From Chitinophagales bacterium (GTDB lineage: Bacteria > Bacteroidota > Bacteroidia > Chitinophagales > Chitinophagaceae): a DNA stretch of 64,000 nt. The DNA lies in the NCBI GenBank assembly GCA_030832085.1, contig JAURJU010000050.1, positions 186,001-250,000 of the forward strand, in the 5' to 3' direction. The translations under genes were made by a program, and so were the position numbers. The notes beneath the pieces are model-generated. The model was not told the DNA's origin. It worked only from the letters and a program-made list of their open reading frames with translations, and made no database searches. Each line of letters starts with the position of its first letter. Positions within the stretch are counted from its first letter, which is position 1. Shown here one piece after another: positions 1 through 9,178 of the stretch.

Positions 1-354
1 CACACCCATGTATTTCTTACCATACATCGACTTTTCAGCCCAAACGCCAAATTTCTCACACAATGATTTTTCCGTATCTGCAATGATGCGGAAAGGCAAA
101 GCCTGCTTGGCAATGAATTTGAGGTGTGATTTTTCATCATCCGGGCTTACTCCAACCACCTCAATTCCTTTTTTGGTCAGCATCTTGTATCCATCCCTGA
201 TGCTGCAGGCCTGTACGGTGCAGGTGCTGGTGGCATCCTTTGGATAAAAGTAGAGGGCGAGTTTTTTACCCTTGTAGTCTGATAATTTGAGCTTCTGCCC
301 ATCCTGGTCCACCGCTGTAAATGCAGGTGCCTTTTTGCCTTCAATGAGTGACAT
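1..354 (-). CDS. bcp: Thioredoxin-dependent thiol peroxidase (Bcp/PrxQ-type peroxiredoxin), 3' part cut off by the window edge
   Basis: Reads leftward from an ATG at 354 and is still open at base 1, so 118 residues are visible of a family usually about 150 long. It starts MSLIEGKKAPAFTAVDQDG, the usual AhpC/TSA-type opening. The peroxidatic cysteine is C45 in the TSTCTVQAC motif and the likely resolving cysteine is C50, the PrxQ/Bcp arrangement. Members of this family reduce hydroperoxides in the cytoplasm using thioredoxin. The stop codon and C-terminus are outside the window. The M23 peptidase gene ends 9 bp upstream on the same strand, so the two may share a transcript. Confidence 0.9.
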   Translation of the reverse strand, partial: MSLIEGKKAPAFTAVDQDGQKLKLSDYKGKKLALYFYPKDATSTCTVQACSIRDGYKMLTKKGIEVVGVSPDDEKSHLKFIAKQALPFRIIADTEKSLCEKFGVWAEKSMYGKKYMGV

Positions 355-363
355 GCTATCGGT

Positions 364-2067
364 TTAATTGCGTTTGATGATGAAATCTCGGGTGGAATTG
401 TTTCCCGCTTCATCATAAACAACAATGGAAAGTTTATGTTCACCCATGGGGAAATGTTCATCAATGGTATACACAAATCGGTTCCCGTAAGGCTGGAACA
501 TCAGCCATTGGCCATCTACTGTCCCCCGAAACTCCCTGATCATTTTGTTGTCGTCAGCAACATCTACCACAACCCTTGACCCTGTTCGCAACGCTGCACC
601 CGACTGAACCGATGCAGATATGGTAGGTGGCTGCAGATCTTCCAACAATTGAAAATACCCAAAATCACGAAAAGCTGCTGTATACCAGCCTTTCTCTGGC
701 ATGGCTTTCTTCAGTTCTGTTTTGGTTTTATAGGTCCGTTTTATCAGCACCCTGTCCCCGTTGACCAGCGCAGCACTTCTGTTGGGCTTCAAACGAACCG
801 TAAAATTGCTTTGAACAGGAAGATCTGCGGGCAGTGTTTGATAGACAGAGGAAAGTTCATTTGCCGTGTTGGCATAATACCCATTGACCCTGAAGTGAAA
901 AGCATCGTAAAACGCATCTTCCTTGAATACAAACTGGATGTTTTCGTCTTCATAAATGTTGACGTTCAAGGGTTCCATCCGATCGCCAGGTACAACATGG
1001 CCGGGTCGATCATCGGGTTTTCTGGACACCCGAAAATCCAGGTAAGCGCTGTTGCCATAAGCATCTGTCACTTTTATGCTGTATGCTGACGGTTCAGGTT
1101 GTACATCAATATGATCCTTTTCCGCATTGCCAAGGGTGTACATGTTCAGACCAAATCCCTTGGCGGGAAATAACATTTGGTAGTATGGCCCTCCTTTGGC
1201 CCTTGTCATATAATCAATGTGTCCGTTGAGGTACCTGGTTTTGTCATAACCGATATTGTCCAGTTCGAAGCCGGTAACCATTTGGTCATCCTTGAGCAGG
1301 GTCGCGCTGAAAAAGCCATTTGGATTGGGAATGCCAGTCATTCGGTCGGTTGCCTGAATGGCAATGAAGGCCTTGTCAAAAGGCAATCCAATTGTGCCAG
1401 CAGTTTTGAAAACATTTCCCTGCCTGATCAAGTTGCAGGTGATTGGAGATTGCTCATAAATGCTCTTGTCCCGGTCATAAAAGACAAGCCGATAAATGTC
1501 CGGGGGAGTGACATCCGCCAGAGGGAACCTGTACAACAAGGGATTCAGGCAGTTTTCTGTTTTGGTGTCCCTGATTTCAAAATGCACATGAGGGCCTTGT
1601 GATGCACCAGTGTTGCCGCTGTATCCTATCAGCTGGCCCTTCTTCAAGGGGATGAGGTTTTCTGGTACCACAACATCAATTTTCCAGGTTTTTTGCTCAT
1701 ATTGCTTCGATTTCAGGAAGGTTTCCGCAGCAGGAATAAACCTGTTCATGTGTGCATAAAGTGTCGTGGTTCCATTGGGATGATTGATGTAAATGGCACG
1801 GCCAAATCCTCCGGACTCAATCTTGATTCGGGCTATATACCCTTCAGCAGGAGCAAAAACAGGCAGGTTTTCCCTTCCTTCTGTTGAAAGGTCCAGCCCC
1901 ATGTGAAAGTGATTGTTGCGCATTTCGCCGAAATTGGCATTCAACTTGGGCTTGATGGACAGTGGATACGAAAAATAAGCCACCCCGCCCGGTGGCTGTG
2001 CAAGTGACTTTCCAAAAAGGAAAAGGATAAAGATGCCACCCAATGATAAGGAGAAAAAGGATTTCAT
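364..2067 (-). CDS. Secreted M23 (LytM/peptidase_M23) metallopeptidase with C-terminal Ig-like region
   Basis: A 567-residue protein with an N-terminal signal peptide (hydrophobic residues 5-22, ending SLAQ). The M23 fold lies at about 35-170. The zinc and catalytic residues of the LAS family are intact: H55 and D59 in HFHMGLD, H106 in YAHM, and the HxH pair H160/H162 in GPHVHFEIRD. It should therefore be an active endopeptidase cleaving peptidoglycan cross-links, or another protein substrate, outside the inner membrane. The remaining 400 or so residues look like beta-rich domains of unknown role, ending in a segment resembling Ig-like domains. The ATG at 2067 is supported by a TAnnTTTG box only 4 nt upstream. 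The specific substrate cannot be read from the sequence. Confidence 0.88.
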   Translation of the reverse strand: MKSFFSLSLGGIFILFLFGKSLAQPPGGVAYFSYPLSIKPKLNANFGEMRNNHFHMGLDLSTEGRENLPVFAPAEGYIARIKIESGGFGRAIYINHPNGTTTLYAHMNRFIPAAETFLKSKQYEQKTWKIDVVVPENLIPLKKGQLIGYSGNTGASQGPHVHFEIRDTKTENCLNPLLYRFPLADVTPPDIYRLVFYDRDKSIYEQSPITCNLIRQGNVFKTAGTIGLPFDKAFIAIQATDRMTGIPNPNGFFSATLLKDDQMVTGFELDNIGYDKTRYLNGHIDYMTRAKGGPYYQMLFPAKGFGLNMYTLGNAEKDHIDVQPEPSAYSIKVTDAYGNSAYLDFRVSRKPDDRPGHVVPGDRMEPLNVNIYEDENIQFVFKEDAFYDAFHFRVNGYYANTANELSSVYQTLPADLPVQSNFTVRLKPNRSAALVNGDRVLIKRTYKTKTELKKAMPEKGWYTAAFRDFGYFQLLEDLQPPTISASVQSGAALRTGSRVVVDVADDNKMIREFRGTVDGQWLMFQPYGNRFVYTIDEHFPMGEHKLSIVVYDEAGNNSTRDFIIKRN

Positions 2068-2071
2068 TGGG

Positions 2072-2079
2072 CAAAGCTA
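2072..2079 (-). promoter_or_regulatory. Promoter -7 box TAGCTTTG of the M23 peptidase gene
   Basis: Exact match to the Bacteroidota -7 consensus TAnnTTTG, 4 nt before the ATG at 2067. Transcription from it would start at or within a few bases of the ATG, so the mRNA would be leaderless. No clear -33 TTG at 17-23 nt. Confidence 0.55.
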
Positions 2080-2240
2080 CTTCTGCTTGGCGGTATTTTA
2101 AACTGACCGGTGAATTTATCAGCCTATTGTTTCGTTTTGGAAACGATGCCTGGCCTTTTACCATGATTTTTTTGAAAAAAAACCCTTTGGATACAACATA
2201 ATCCATCAATTTCTTGTCTATATATGAGAGTACTGTCAAC

Positions 2241-2414
2241 ATGAAAAATATACTTACAAAAATTGTCTTGGTCTGGGCAGCGTTGGCTTCAGTTTTTGGA
2301 GCAACCAAAAAAAGGGATACTGAAACCCTGAATGACGCAGTAAAATTACCTGGAATGGGTAAAAATGCTGTTCTTGAAGATTTTGAGATCGCTGCTTACC
2401 ACAACCAGGCCTGA
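2241..2414 (+). CDS. Possible small secreted protein, 57 residues, unrecognised
   Basis: From the ATG at 2241 the frame encodes a lysine-containing start (MKNILTK) followed by a hydrophobic run (IVLVWAALASVFGA) that could be a signal peptide. A short polar tail rich in charged residues follows. An in-frame ATG also exists 27 bases upstream at 2214. It is not a family I recognise, no ribosome-binding site or clear promoter supports it, and random ORFs of this size are common. It is listed because it is the only coding-like frame in the gap before carB. Confidence 0.3.
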   Translation: MKNILTKIVLVWAALASVFGATKKRDTETLNDAVKLPGMGKNAVLEDFEIAAYHNQA

Positions 2415-2493
2415 ATTTCCCACCAAGTTTCAACAGCTGGGTTTTTCCTGGGGAATAAATCAACTTTTACTTCGCAAAGTTATGTCCAAACAT

Positions 2494-2501
2494 TACCTTT
2501 G
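2494..2501 (+). promoter_or_regulatory. Promoter -7 box TACCTTTG of carB
   Basis: Exact TAnnTTTG match 59 nt upstream of the carB ATG at 2561. The predicted transcript start falls at about 2505, directly before the hairpin at 2506-2520. No clear -33 TTG. Confidence 0.5.
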
Positions 2502-2505
2502 CCCC

Positions 2506-2527
2506 CCGGGTACATCCCGGTTTTTTT
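2506..2527 (+). terminator. Terminator-like hairpin in the carB leader
   Basis: CCGGG-TACAT-CCCGG, a five-base GC stem with a five-base loop, is followed by seven T (2521-2527). This is the shape of an intrinsic terminator, although the stem is short. It sits between the carB -7 box and the carB ATG, so it is either a leader attenuator, a 5' stabilising hairpin, or the terminator of the small ORF at 2241-2414. Confidence 0.45.
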
Positions 2528-2560
2528 ATGCCCCATAACCAATAATCTCAAGACCATCCC

Positions 2561-5383
2561 ATGCCAAAAGACGCTTCGATTCATTCGGTACTCATCATAG
2601 GATCAGGACCCATCATCATAGGACAGGCCTGTGAGTTTGATTATTCAGGTACCCAGGCTGCCAGAAGCCTCAGAGAGGAAGGGATCAAGGTGATCCTGAT
2701 CAACTCCAATCCTGCTACCATCATGACCGATCCGATGATGGCAGACAAGGTCTACCTGCTTCCGCTGAACACAGAAAGCATTGAAAAAATACTGCAGGAA
2801 AATCAAATCGATGCCGTGCTGGCCACCATGGGTGGACAAACCGCATTGAATTTGGCCAAGGAGTCTGAAGAGCTTGGACTTTGGGAAAAATACAATGTGA
2901 AACTCATTGGAGTTGACATCAAGGCCATTGACAAGGCTGAAGACAGGGAATTGTTCAGACAATGGATGATCCGCATGGGTATCCAGGTAGCTCCTGCAAG
3001 AACGGCAAATTCCTTCTTGGAAGGGAAAGAATTTGCCCAAGAAATTGGATTTCCACTTGTAATCCGACCCTCGTTTACCCTTGGTGGAACAGGCGGTGGA
3101 TTTGTACACAGCAAAGAGTTTCTGGATGAGGCGTTGAACCGTGGTTTGTCCGCCTCCCCTATCCATGAGGTACTTGTTGAAAAGGCTGTGTTGGGATGGA
3201 AAGAATATGAACTTGAGTTGCTCAGGGATGCAAATGACAACGTTGCTATTATTTGTACAGTGGAAAACTTTGACCCCATGGGGGTCCATACAGGCGACTC
3301 CATCACCGTTGCCCCTGCAATGACATTGAGTGATACAGCATTCCAATTGATGCGGAATACTGCAATTCGCATGATGCGTGATCTTGGCAATTTTGCTGGG
3401 GGATGCAATGTTCAGTTTGCACTCAATCCTGAAACAGAGGAAATCATCGCCATTGAAATCAATCCTCGCGTAAGCCGTTCATCAGCGCTTGCATCCAAAG
3501 CAACAGGATATCCAATTGCAAAAATTGCTGCGAAACTCGCCCTGGGATACAGTCTGGACGAACTGAAGAACCAAATCACACAAACGACCTCGGCCTATTT
3601 TGAGCCAGCCCTCGACTATGTCATTGTAAAAGTTCCAAGGTGGAATTTTGATAAGTTCAAGGGCGCAAATGACACCCTTGGACTCCAAATGAAGTCTGTA
3701 GGCGAAGTCATGTCTATTGGAAGAAGCTTCACGGAGGCCATTCAGAAAGCCTGCCAGAGTTTGGAAAACAATGCAGTAGGATTGGGATACTATGGCAAGA
3801 GCATGATGCATGCAAACGAAATACTGGAATACCTCAAGACTCCAAAATGGGACAGGATATTCCGTATCAAGGATGCACTGATGATGGGCATCAGTGTCAA
3901 ATCCATTTGTCAGGCCACTTTGATTGACAGATGGTTTATCTATGAGATCCAGAAAATCGTTGAAATAGAGAAGGAAATTGCAAAGTACAAATTTGATTCC
4001 TTGCCCATCGAACTGATCAAAAAGGCAAAACACCACGGTTTCAGCGACGAGCAGATTTGCAAGATCATGCAAGACGGAACAGAAGATGCCGTTTATGAAA
4101 AAAGAAAAGCAGCTGGCATTACTAGGGTTTATAAAATGGTGGATACCTGCTCTGCAGAGTTTGAAGCAAAAACACCTTACTTCTACAGCAGTTTCGAAAA
4201 CAATGGCACCAATGAGAGCAAGCGCAGTGACAAGAAAAAAATCATTGTCCTCGGCTCAGGTCCAAACAGGATTGGGCAGGGAATAGAATTTGACTACTGT
4301 TGCGTTCACGGACTGCTGGCCATCAAGGAATGTGGTTACGAGGCCATCATGGTGAACTGCAATCCAGAAACCGTCTCCACTGATTTTGACATTGCAGACA
4401 AACTTTATTTTGAACCCGTTTACTGGGAGCACCTGTGGGAATTGATTGAATTTGAAAAACCAGAAGGTGTCATTGTGCAGCTCGGTGGACAAACTGCCTT
4501 GAAGCTTGCAGAAAAATTACACAATAAGGGAATCAGGATTATTGGTACTTCCTTTGACAACATGGACATTGCCGAGGACCGTGGAAGGTTCAGCGATATG
4601 CTGAAGCGTCTTGAAATTCCTTATCCAAATTATGGCACAGCAAATACTGTTGATGAAGCGGTGGAAGTGGCAAAGGAAGTTGGATATCCTGTGCTGGTTC
4701 GTCCGTCCTATGTTTTGGGGGGACAAAGAATGCGAATTGTCATCAACGACGATGAGCTGGAATCTGCTGTTGTAAGCCTGCTCAAACATTTGCCGGACAA
4801 CAAGATCCTGATCGATCATTTTCTGGACCGCTGCCAAGAGGCAGAAATCGATGGAATTTTCGATGGGGAAAATTTCCATGTGATGGGTGTCATGGAGCAC
4901 ATTGAACCCGCAGGCATCCACAGTGGTGACAGCAATGCCGTGCTTCCTGCCTTCAACCTCACCCCGCTGGAAGTGACCACCATGGAATTCTACGCAGAAA
5001 AAATTGCAAGGGCCCTCGACATCAGGGGATTGATCAACATTCAGTTTGCCATCAAGAAAGGTCAGGTATTTGTCATCGAGGCCAACCCACGCGCATCCAG
5101 AACAACTCCCTTCATCGCCAAGGCCTATCAAATACCATACCTCAACATCGCAACAAAGATCATGATGGGGACACATAAGCTGACAGATTTCACGTACGAG
5201 AAAAAACTGGATGGATTTGCCATCAAGGAACCTGTATTCAGCTTTGACAAGTTCCCCGGCGTAAGCAAGGAGCTTGGACCGGAAATGAAATCAACAGGAG
5301 AAGCCATCCGCTTCATCAAAGACCTGAGGGATCCCTATTTCAGAACTTTGTACAAAGAACGCAGCATGCACCTGAGCAAATAA
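2561..5383 (+). CDS. carB: Carbamoyl-phosphate synthase large subunit, short form without the allosteric domain
   Basis: A 940-residue protein that makes carbamoyl phosphate from bicarbonate, ATP and ammonia delivered by the small subunit, for pyrimidine and arginine synthesis. It has the two homologous halves of CarB: the first biotin-carboxylase-like ATP-grasp unit at about 1-400 (opening LIIGSGPIIIGQACEFDYSG), an oligomerisation region at about 400-550, and the second ATP-grasp unit from about 555 (VLGSGPNRIGQGIEFDYC). It ends at EAIRFIKDLRDPYFRTLYK, where classical CarB of about 1070 residues continues into an MGS-like domain binding UMP, IMP or ornithine. That domain is absent, with no frameshift or remnant seen. 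No carA lies in the window. Confidence 0.97.
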   Translation: MPKDASIHSVLIIGSGPIIIGQACEFDYSGTQAARSLREEGIKVILINSNPATIMTDPMMADKVYLLPLNTESIEKILQENQIDAVLATMGGQTALNLAKESEELGLWEKYNVKLIGVDIKAIDKAEDRELFRQWMIRMGIQVAPARTANSFLEGKEFAQEIGFPLVIRPSFTLGGTGGGFVHSKEFLDEALNRGLSASPIHEVLVEKAVLGWKEYELELLRDANDNVAIICTVENFDPMGVHTGDSITVAPAMTLSDTAFQLMRNTAIRMMRDLGNFAGGCNVQFALNPETEEIIAIEINPRVSRSSALASKATGYPIAKIAAKLALGYSLDELKNQITQTTSAYFEPALDYVIVKVPRWNFDKFKGANDTLGLQMKSVGEVMSIGRSFTEAIQKACQSLENNAVGLGYYGKSMMHANEILEYLKTPKWDRIFRIKDALMMGISVKSICQATLIDRWFIYEIQKIVEIEKEIAKYKFDSLPIELIKKAKHHGFSDEQICKIMQDGTEDAVYEKRKAAGITRVYKMVDTCSAEFEAKTPYFYSSFENNGTNESKRSDKKKIIVLGSGPNRIGQGIEFDYCCVHGLLAIKECGYEAIMVNCNPETVSTDFDIADKLYFEPVYWEHLWELIEFEKPEGVIVQLGGQTALKLAEKLHNKGIRIIGTSFDNMDIAEDRGRFSDMLKRLEIPYPNYGTANTVDEAVEVAKEVGYPVLVRPSYVLGGQRMRIVINDDELESAVVSLLKHLPDNKILIDHFLDRCQEAEIDGIFDGENFHVMGVMEHIEPAGIHSGDSNAVLPAFNLTPLEVTTMEFYAEKIARALDIRGLINIQFAIKKGQVFVIEANPRASRTTPFIAKAYQIPYLNIATKIMMGTHKLTDFTYEKKLDGFAIKEPVFSFDKFPGVSKELGPEMKSTGEAIRFIKDLRDPYFRTLYKERSMHLSK

Positions 5384-5420
5384 ACCTATTGGTGCTTTCT
5401 GGGTCTTAGTGTAAATAATA

Positions 5421-7928
5421 ATGATGTTGGGAATACAGCGGTTGATCGGCTTGGGGTTGTTTTTTTTGTTGCTCTCTTTTGCAGGCTTTTCACAACAAAA
5501 GAGACTTCATGCACAAATCCGAGACAGGCATTCAGATGAACCCATTCCATTTGCCACTGTTTCTTTCAATGGTGGAAAATCTACAAAAACCAGTGATTCG
5601 TCCGGAAAATTCACCTACATCTTGAGCCAATGGCCTTCTGATACGTTGGTCATCACATATGCAGGCTTTGAAGACCTGTACTTGCTACTGGACACCAGCC
5701 TTTCCATGATTGACATTGTTGTCCAAATGGAAAGAAAACGGGATGCCAGTGAAGTGGTGGTAAAAAGCAAATTCAACAAAGGTTTTCTGTTGTGGCGGAA
5801 AATCGTAAAAAACAAGGAACAAAACGATAGGAACCGGTTTGACAGCTACAGCTACGAACTCTACAACAAACTTGAAATTGACCTGAACAATGTCAATGTT
5901 GAGAAAATGCAAAAAGGCATACTCCCTCCCAAGCCATTCAAGTTTATCCTCAACAATGTTGATACCAACTCAGAAACATCACCAATCCTGCCGGTTTATT
6001 TGATAGAAAACATCTCTGATTATTATGCACAAAAAGACCCCCACATTACCAGGGAGGTCATCCGTGCCAGCAAGACGGTGGGATTGAAAAATGAAAGTGT
6101 TTCCAAGTTTTTGGGCGGCATGTACCAAAACATCAATGTCTATAAAAATTTCATTCCTGTTTTTGACAGGCAATATGTAAGCCCGATCAGCAATGATGGG
6201 GACCTCTATTACCACTACAAGGTTCCTGATACACAGTACATAGGAGGGAAAAAATTCTTTCATCTACTTTTCTTTCCCAAACGCAAGGGAGAAAGCACAT
6301 TTCAAGGAGACGCCTGGATTGCTGATTCAAGCTATGCCGTGCAGAAAATGAGCCTTCAGGTCAGCCCAGGATCCAATATCAATTTTATTGAAAAACTAAG
6401 CTTGGTTCAGGAGTACCAACTGGTCAGGGACAGCATTTGGTTTCTTGCGAAGGATAAATTTGTGGCCAATATCAACTTGACAGGCAAAAAAAATCTCAGC
6501 CTGATTGGCAGAAAAACAACCACTTACTCAAAAATAAATATCGGTGCAGTTGAGCGCCCCAGTTCCATGCCGGAGGATCTGTTGAATGACAAGAGAAGGG
6601 AACTGGTGATTGTTGCCAACAACGCCATGGAACAGCCTGACAGCTTCTGGACAAACAACAGGCATGAAAGATTGAACAAGAACGAAACCAATTTTTACAA
6701 ACTGGCGGATACCCTGATGAAAATGCCCTTGTTCGAGAAATATACCGATTGGCTGAAGTTCATTGGAACAGGATACCGCTATGTTGGCAATTATGAAATT
6801 GGTCCCTGGATGAACTGGGTCAGTGGCAATGTGCATGAAGGTTTGCGGCTCAGGTTTGACCTGGGCACCAATTACCATTTCAATAAAAACATTTACCTCT
6901 CTTCCTACCTTGCCTATGGCACAAGGGACAGGAAATGGAAAGGAAAAGTGGAAGCCTTGTTCATGCTGGGGAAAAATCCACGCAGCAGCATCCGGCTGCT
7001 CTACAAGAACGACATGGATTATGGCCAAACCTATTATGACGAAATTGGATACGACAACCTCTTTGCACTGACATCGAGGAAATCAAATGTACCCATCAAA
7101 CTGATCAAGATTGAACAACAAAAAATTGAATATTTCAAGGAGTGGCCAACTGGACTTTCTTTCAATATCAACCTGCACAGAAAATTGTACAACCCCGTCA
7201 GGAACCTGCCGGGGAAAACAGCATTCAATACACTGGACAACGCGGGAAATTTCAATGATTTTCAGGTCAATGCAAAATTCCGCTTCGCATATCTTGAGAG
7301 ATTCCTTCAGGACGATTTCTTCAGGACCAGCCTTGGAAGCGATTTTCCTGTTGTGGAACTCTATTATACCAAGGGCCTCAAAGGTCTACTCAACAGCAAT
7401 TATGCATATTCAAAATTTACCTTTAGCATCAGTGATTACCTGAAAATACCCCCTGCAGGAAGCATCTATTTCAATGCCTATGCAGGCAAGGTGCATGGCA
7501 GATTGCCGTACATGTTGTTGAGTGTGGCTCCTGGAAATGAGATTTATTACTACAACAAATATGCGTTCAACCTGATGAACCGGTACGAATACATATTTGA
7601 CCAATATGCTGGATTGAATTTCGAACATACTTTCGGCAGCGGACTGTTTAGATTCCTGCCCATGAACAAGGTCTTGAAGCTGCGACAGTTTTGGAATGTA
7701 AAAATGCTTTGGGGTGGATTGAAAGAGGAGAACAGGGCATTGAACCTCAAAAGCGGATTTCCCTTCACCAGCCTCGATGGAAAAACATACATGGAGCTGG
7801 GAACGGGCATTGACAATATTTTCCGGTTTTTTCGCATAGACCTTGTATGGAGACTTGCTCCAAGACCCTTACCAGCAGAGGATTACAAACGTTTTGGTGT
7901 TTTCGGTAGCTTCAGGTTTACCTTCTGA
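5421..7928 (+). CDS. DUF5686-family outer-membrane protein with N-terminal CarboxypepD_reg-like domain
   Basis: An 835-residue protein beginning with a signal peptide (hydrophobic residues 8-23, then FSQQ). Residues of about 28-110 form a CarboxypepD_reg-like beta domain of the kind found on Bacteroidota outer-membrane proteins (PIPFATVSFNGGKSTKTSD, then the TYAGFED motif). The rest matches what I recall of DUF5686: a periplasmic region followed by a barrel-like C-terminus ending RFTF, with a terminal aromatic typical of outer-membrane insertion. Its cellular role is not known to me. It starts 37 bp after carB on the same strand without a visible promoter or terminator between them, so co-transcription is possible though functionally unexplained. 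Confidence 0.82.
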   Translation: MMLGIQRLIGLGLFFLLLSFAGFSQQKRLHAQIRDRHSDEPIPFATVSFNGGKSTKTSDSSGKFTYILSQWPSDTLVITYAGFEDLYLLLDTSLSMIDIVVQMERKRDASEVVVKSKFNKGFLLWRKIVKNKEQNDRNRFDSYSYELYNKLEIDLNNVNVEKMQKGILPPKPFKFILNNVDTNSETSPILPVYLIENISDYYAQKDPHITREVIRASKTVGLKNESVSKFLGGMYQNINVYKNFIPVFDRQYVSPISNDGDLYYHYKVPDTQYIGGKKFFHLLFFPKRKGESTFQGDAWIADSSYAVQKMSLQVSPGSNINFIEKLSLVQEYQLVRDSIWFLAKDKFVANINLTGKKNLSLIGRKTTTYSKINIGAVERPSSMPEDLLNDKRRELVIVANNAMEQPDSFWTNNRHERLNKNETNFYKLADTLMKMPLFEKYTDWLKFIGTGYRYVGNYEIGPWMNWVSGNVHEGLRLRFDLGTNYHFNKNIYLSSYLAYGTRDRKWKGKVEALFMLGKNPRSSIRLLYKNDMDYGQTYYDEIGYDNLFALTSRKSNVPIKLIKIEQQKIEYFKEWPTGLSFNINLHRKLYNPVRNLPGKTAFNTLDNAGNFNDFQVNAKFRFAYLERFLQDDFFRTSLGSDFPVVELYYTKGLKGLLNSNYAYSKFTFSISDYLKIPPAGSIYFNAYAGKVHGRLPYMLLSVAPGNEIYYYNKYAFNLMNRYEYIFDQYAGLNFEHTFGSGLFRFLPMNKVLKLRQFWNVKMLWGGLKEENRALNLKSGFPFTSLDGKTYMELGTGIDNIFRFFRIDLVWRLAPRPLPAEDYKRFGVFGSFRFTF

Positions 7929-7948
7929 TAAACATGCAATTCATGGGA

Positions 7949-9136
7949 TCAATGGTGCAATGCATCACAGGCATCCAGGATCATTGCACAGGCCTTTCTT
8001 ATTTCTCCTTCATCAATGGTCAATGGGGGAGCAAGGCGCATGCAGTGGGCGGCAAAAAGAAACCAGTCCGTAAAAATGCCCCTTGCAATACAGAGATCAA
8101 TGATCTTTTTGTTGGTCTCCCAAGTGTCAAATTCAATGGCCATTAGCAAACCGGCGGATCGAAATGATTTGATTGCGGGATGCTGCAACAATTCCCTGAA
8201 AAGCAATTCCTTTCTTTGGACTTGAGCCACCAGGTTTTCCTCAACCAAAAACTCCAATGCTGCAAGTCCTCCGGCACAGCATACAGGGTGCCCCCCAAAT
8301 GTGGTGATATGACCCAGTACTGGATTTAACGTAAAACTGTCCATCATCTCCTTTGATGCAACAAATGCACCAAGGGGCATGCCACCTCCTAGCGCCTTTC
8401 CCAAAAGAATGATATCTGGCACGATTGCATATTGTTCAAATGCAAACATGGAACCGGTTCGGCCGAACCCTGTTTGTATTTCATCCAAAACAAGCAAGGC
8501 ACCTGTTTCATCACAGCGCTGCCTGAGACATTTCATCCATTCAAGGGAAGGCGCCATCACACCCCTTTCTGCTTGTATTGGTTCAGCAATCACGCAGGCA
8601 GTGTGTGCATCAATGGCATCAAGGGATGCCATGCTATTGTGTTGTACATGCCGAATGCCAGGAATCAAGGGGCGGTAGGCATTCCGCCAATATTCACTGC
8701 CCATGACACTCAAAGCACCCTGGGTTGATCCATGGTAAGAGTCGTGGAAGGCTACCATGTTGCTGCGTCCGGTCAGGCGTTTTGCCAATTTCATTGCACC
8801 TTCTGTAGCTTCAGCGCCGGAGCTGGTGAAGTACACAGCGTTGAGTGTTGCAGGAAGCAGGCTGGCAAGTTTTGTTGCATATTGAACCTGGGGAGATACA
8901 ATCAGTTCCCCATATACCATGATGTGCATGTATTTGTCGAGCTGGTCCTTGATGGCTTGCACAACTTTTGGATTGCGGTGTCCCACATTGCAGACGCTGA
9001 TGCCACTGATGACATCAATGTATTCCTTGCCATGCCTGTCGTACATCTTGCACCCTTCTGCAGCAACGATCTCCAATGCCAGCGGAGCATCCGAGGTTTG
9101 TGCAACATGCTGCAAGAAAAGTTCCCGTTGGTTCAT
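7949..9136 (-). CDS. Class III PLP-dependent aminotransferase (acetylornithine/aspartate aminotransferase family)
   Basis: A 395-residue cytoplasmic enzyme of fold type I. The ATG at 9136 (MNQRELFLQH) is chosen because upstream codons only reach a TTG at 9154. Family landmarks are the PLP-phosphate loop SSGAEA at 105-110, the aromatic stacking segment HDSYHGS at about 131-137, D218 in VLDEIQTGFGRTG, and the Schiff-base lysine K247 in LLGKALGGGMPLG. It transfers an amino group from an amino acid to a keto acid. Substrate specificity cannot be fixed: it resembles ArgD/ornithine aminotransferases, but no arginine genes are adjacent. It is divergent from the carbonic-anhydrase gene with only 42 bp between the starts. 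Confidence 0.88.
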   Translation of the reverse strand: MNQRELFLQHVAQTSDAPLALEIVAAEGCKMYDRHGKEYIDVISGISVCNVGHRNPKVVQAIKDQLDKYMHIMVYGELIVSPQVQYATKLASLLPATLNAVYFTSSGAEATEGAMKLAKRLTGRSNMVAFHDSYHGSTQGALSVMGSEYWRNAYRPLIPGIRHVQHNSMASLDAIDAHTACVIAEPIQAERGVMAPSLEWMKCLRQRCDETGALLVLDEIQTGFGRTGSMFAFEQYAIVPDIILLGKALGGGMPLGAFVASKEMMDSFTLNPVLGHITTFGGHPVCCAGGLAALEFLVEENLVAQVQRKELLFRELLQHPAIKSFRSAGLLMAIEFDTWETNKKIIDLCIARGIFTDWFLFAAHCMRLAPPLTIDEGEIRKACAMILDACDALHH

Positions 9137-9178
9137 GCATACAAAGTTCCACAATATGCAATAACTTTAAGAAAAAAT

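Larger units (their letters stand above)
2068..2560. other. 493-base gap between the M23 peptidase and carB
   Basis: Divergent intergenic stretch. From left to right it holds a -7 promoter box for the M23 gene (2072-2079), a possible small secreted ORF (2241-2414), a -7 box reading toward carB (2494-2501), and a GC-rich hairpin followed by seven T (2506-2527). Nothing recognisable as an RNA gene or repeat was seen in the rest. Confidence 0.6.

Noticed and set aside
8732-9178. Upstream extension of the gamma-carbonic anhydrase frame
   Set aside because: It is antisense to the conserved aminotransferase N-terminus and lacks hexapeptide repeats; the family start is the ATG at 9179.
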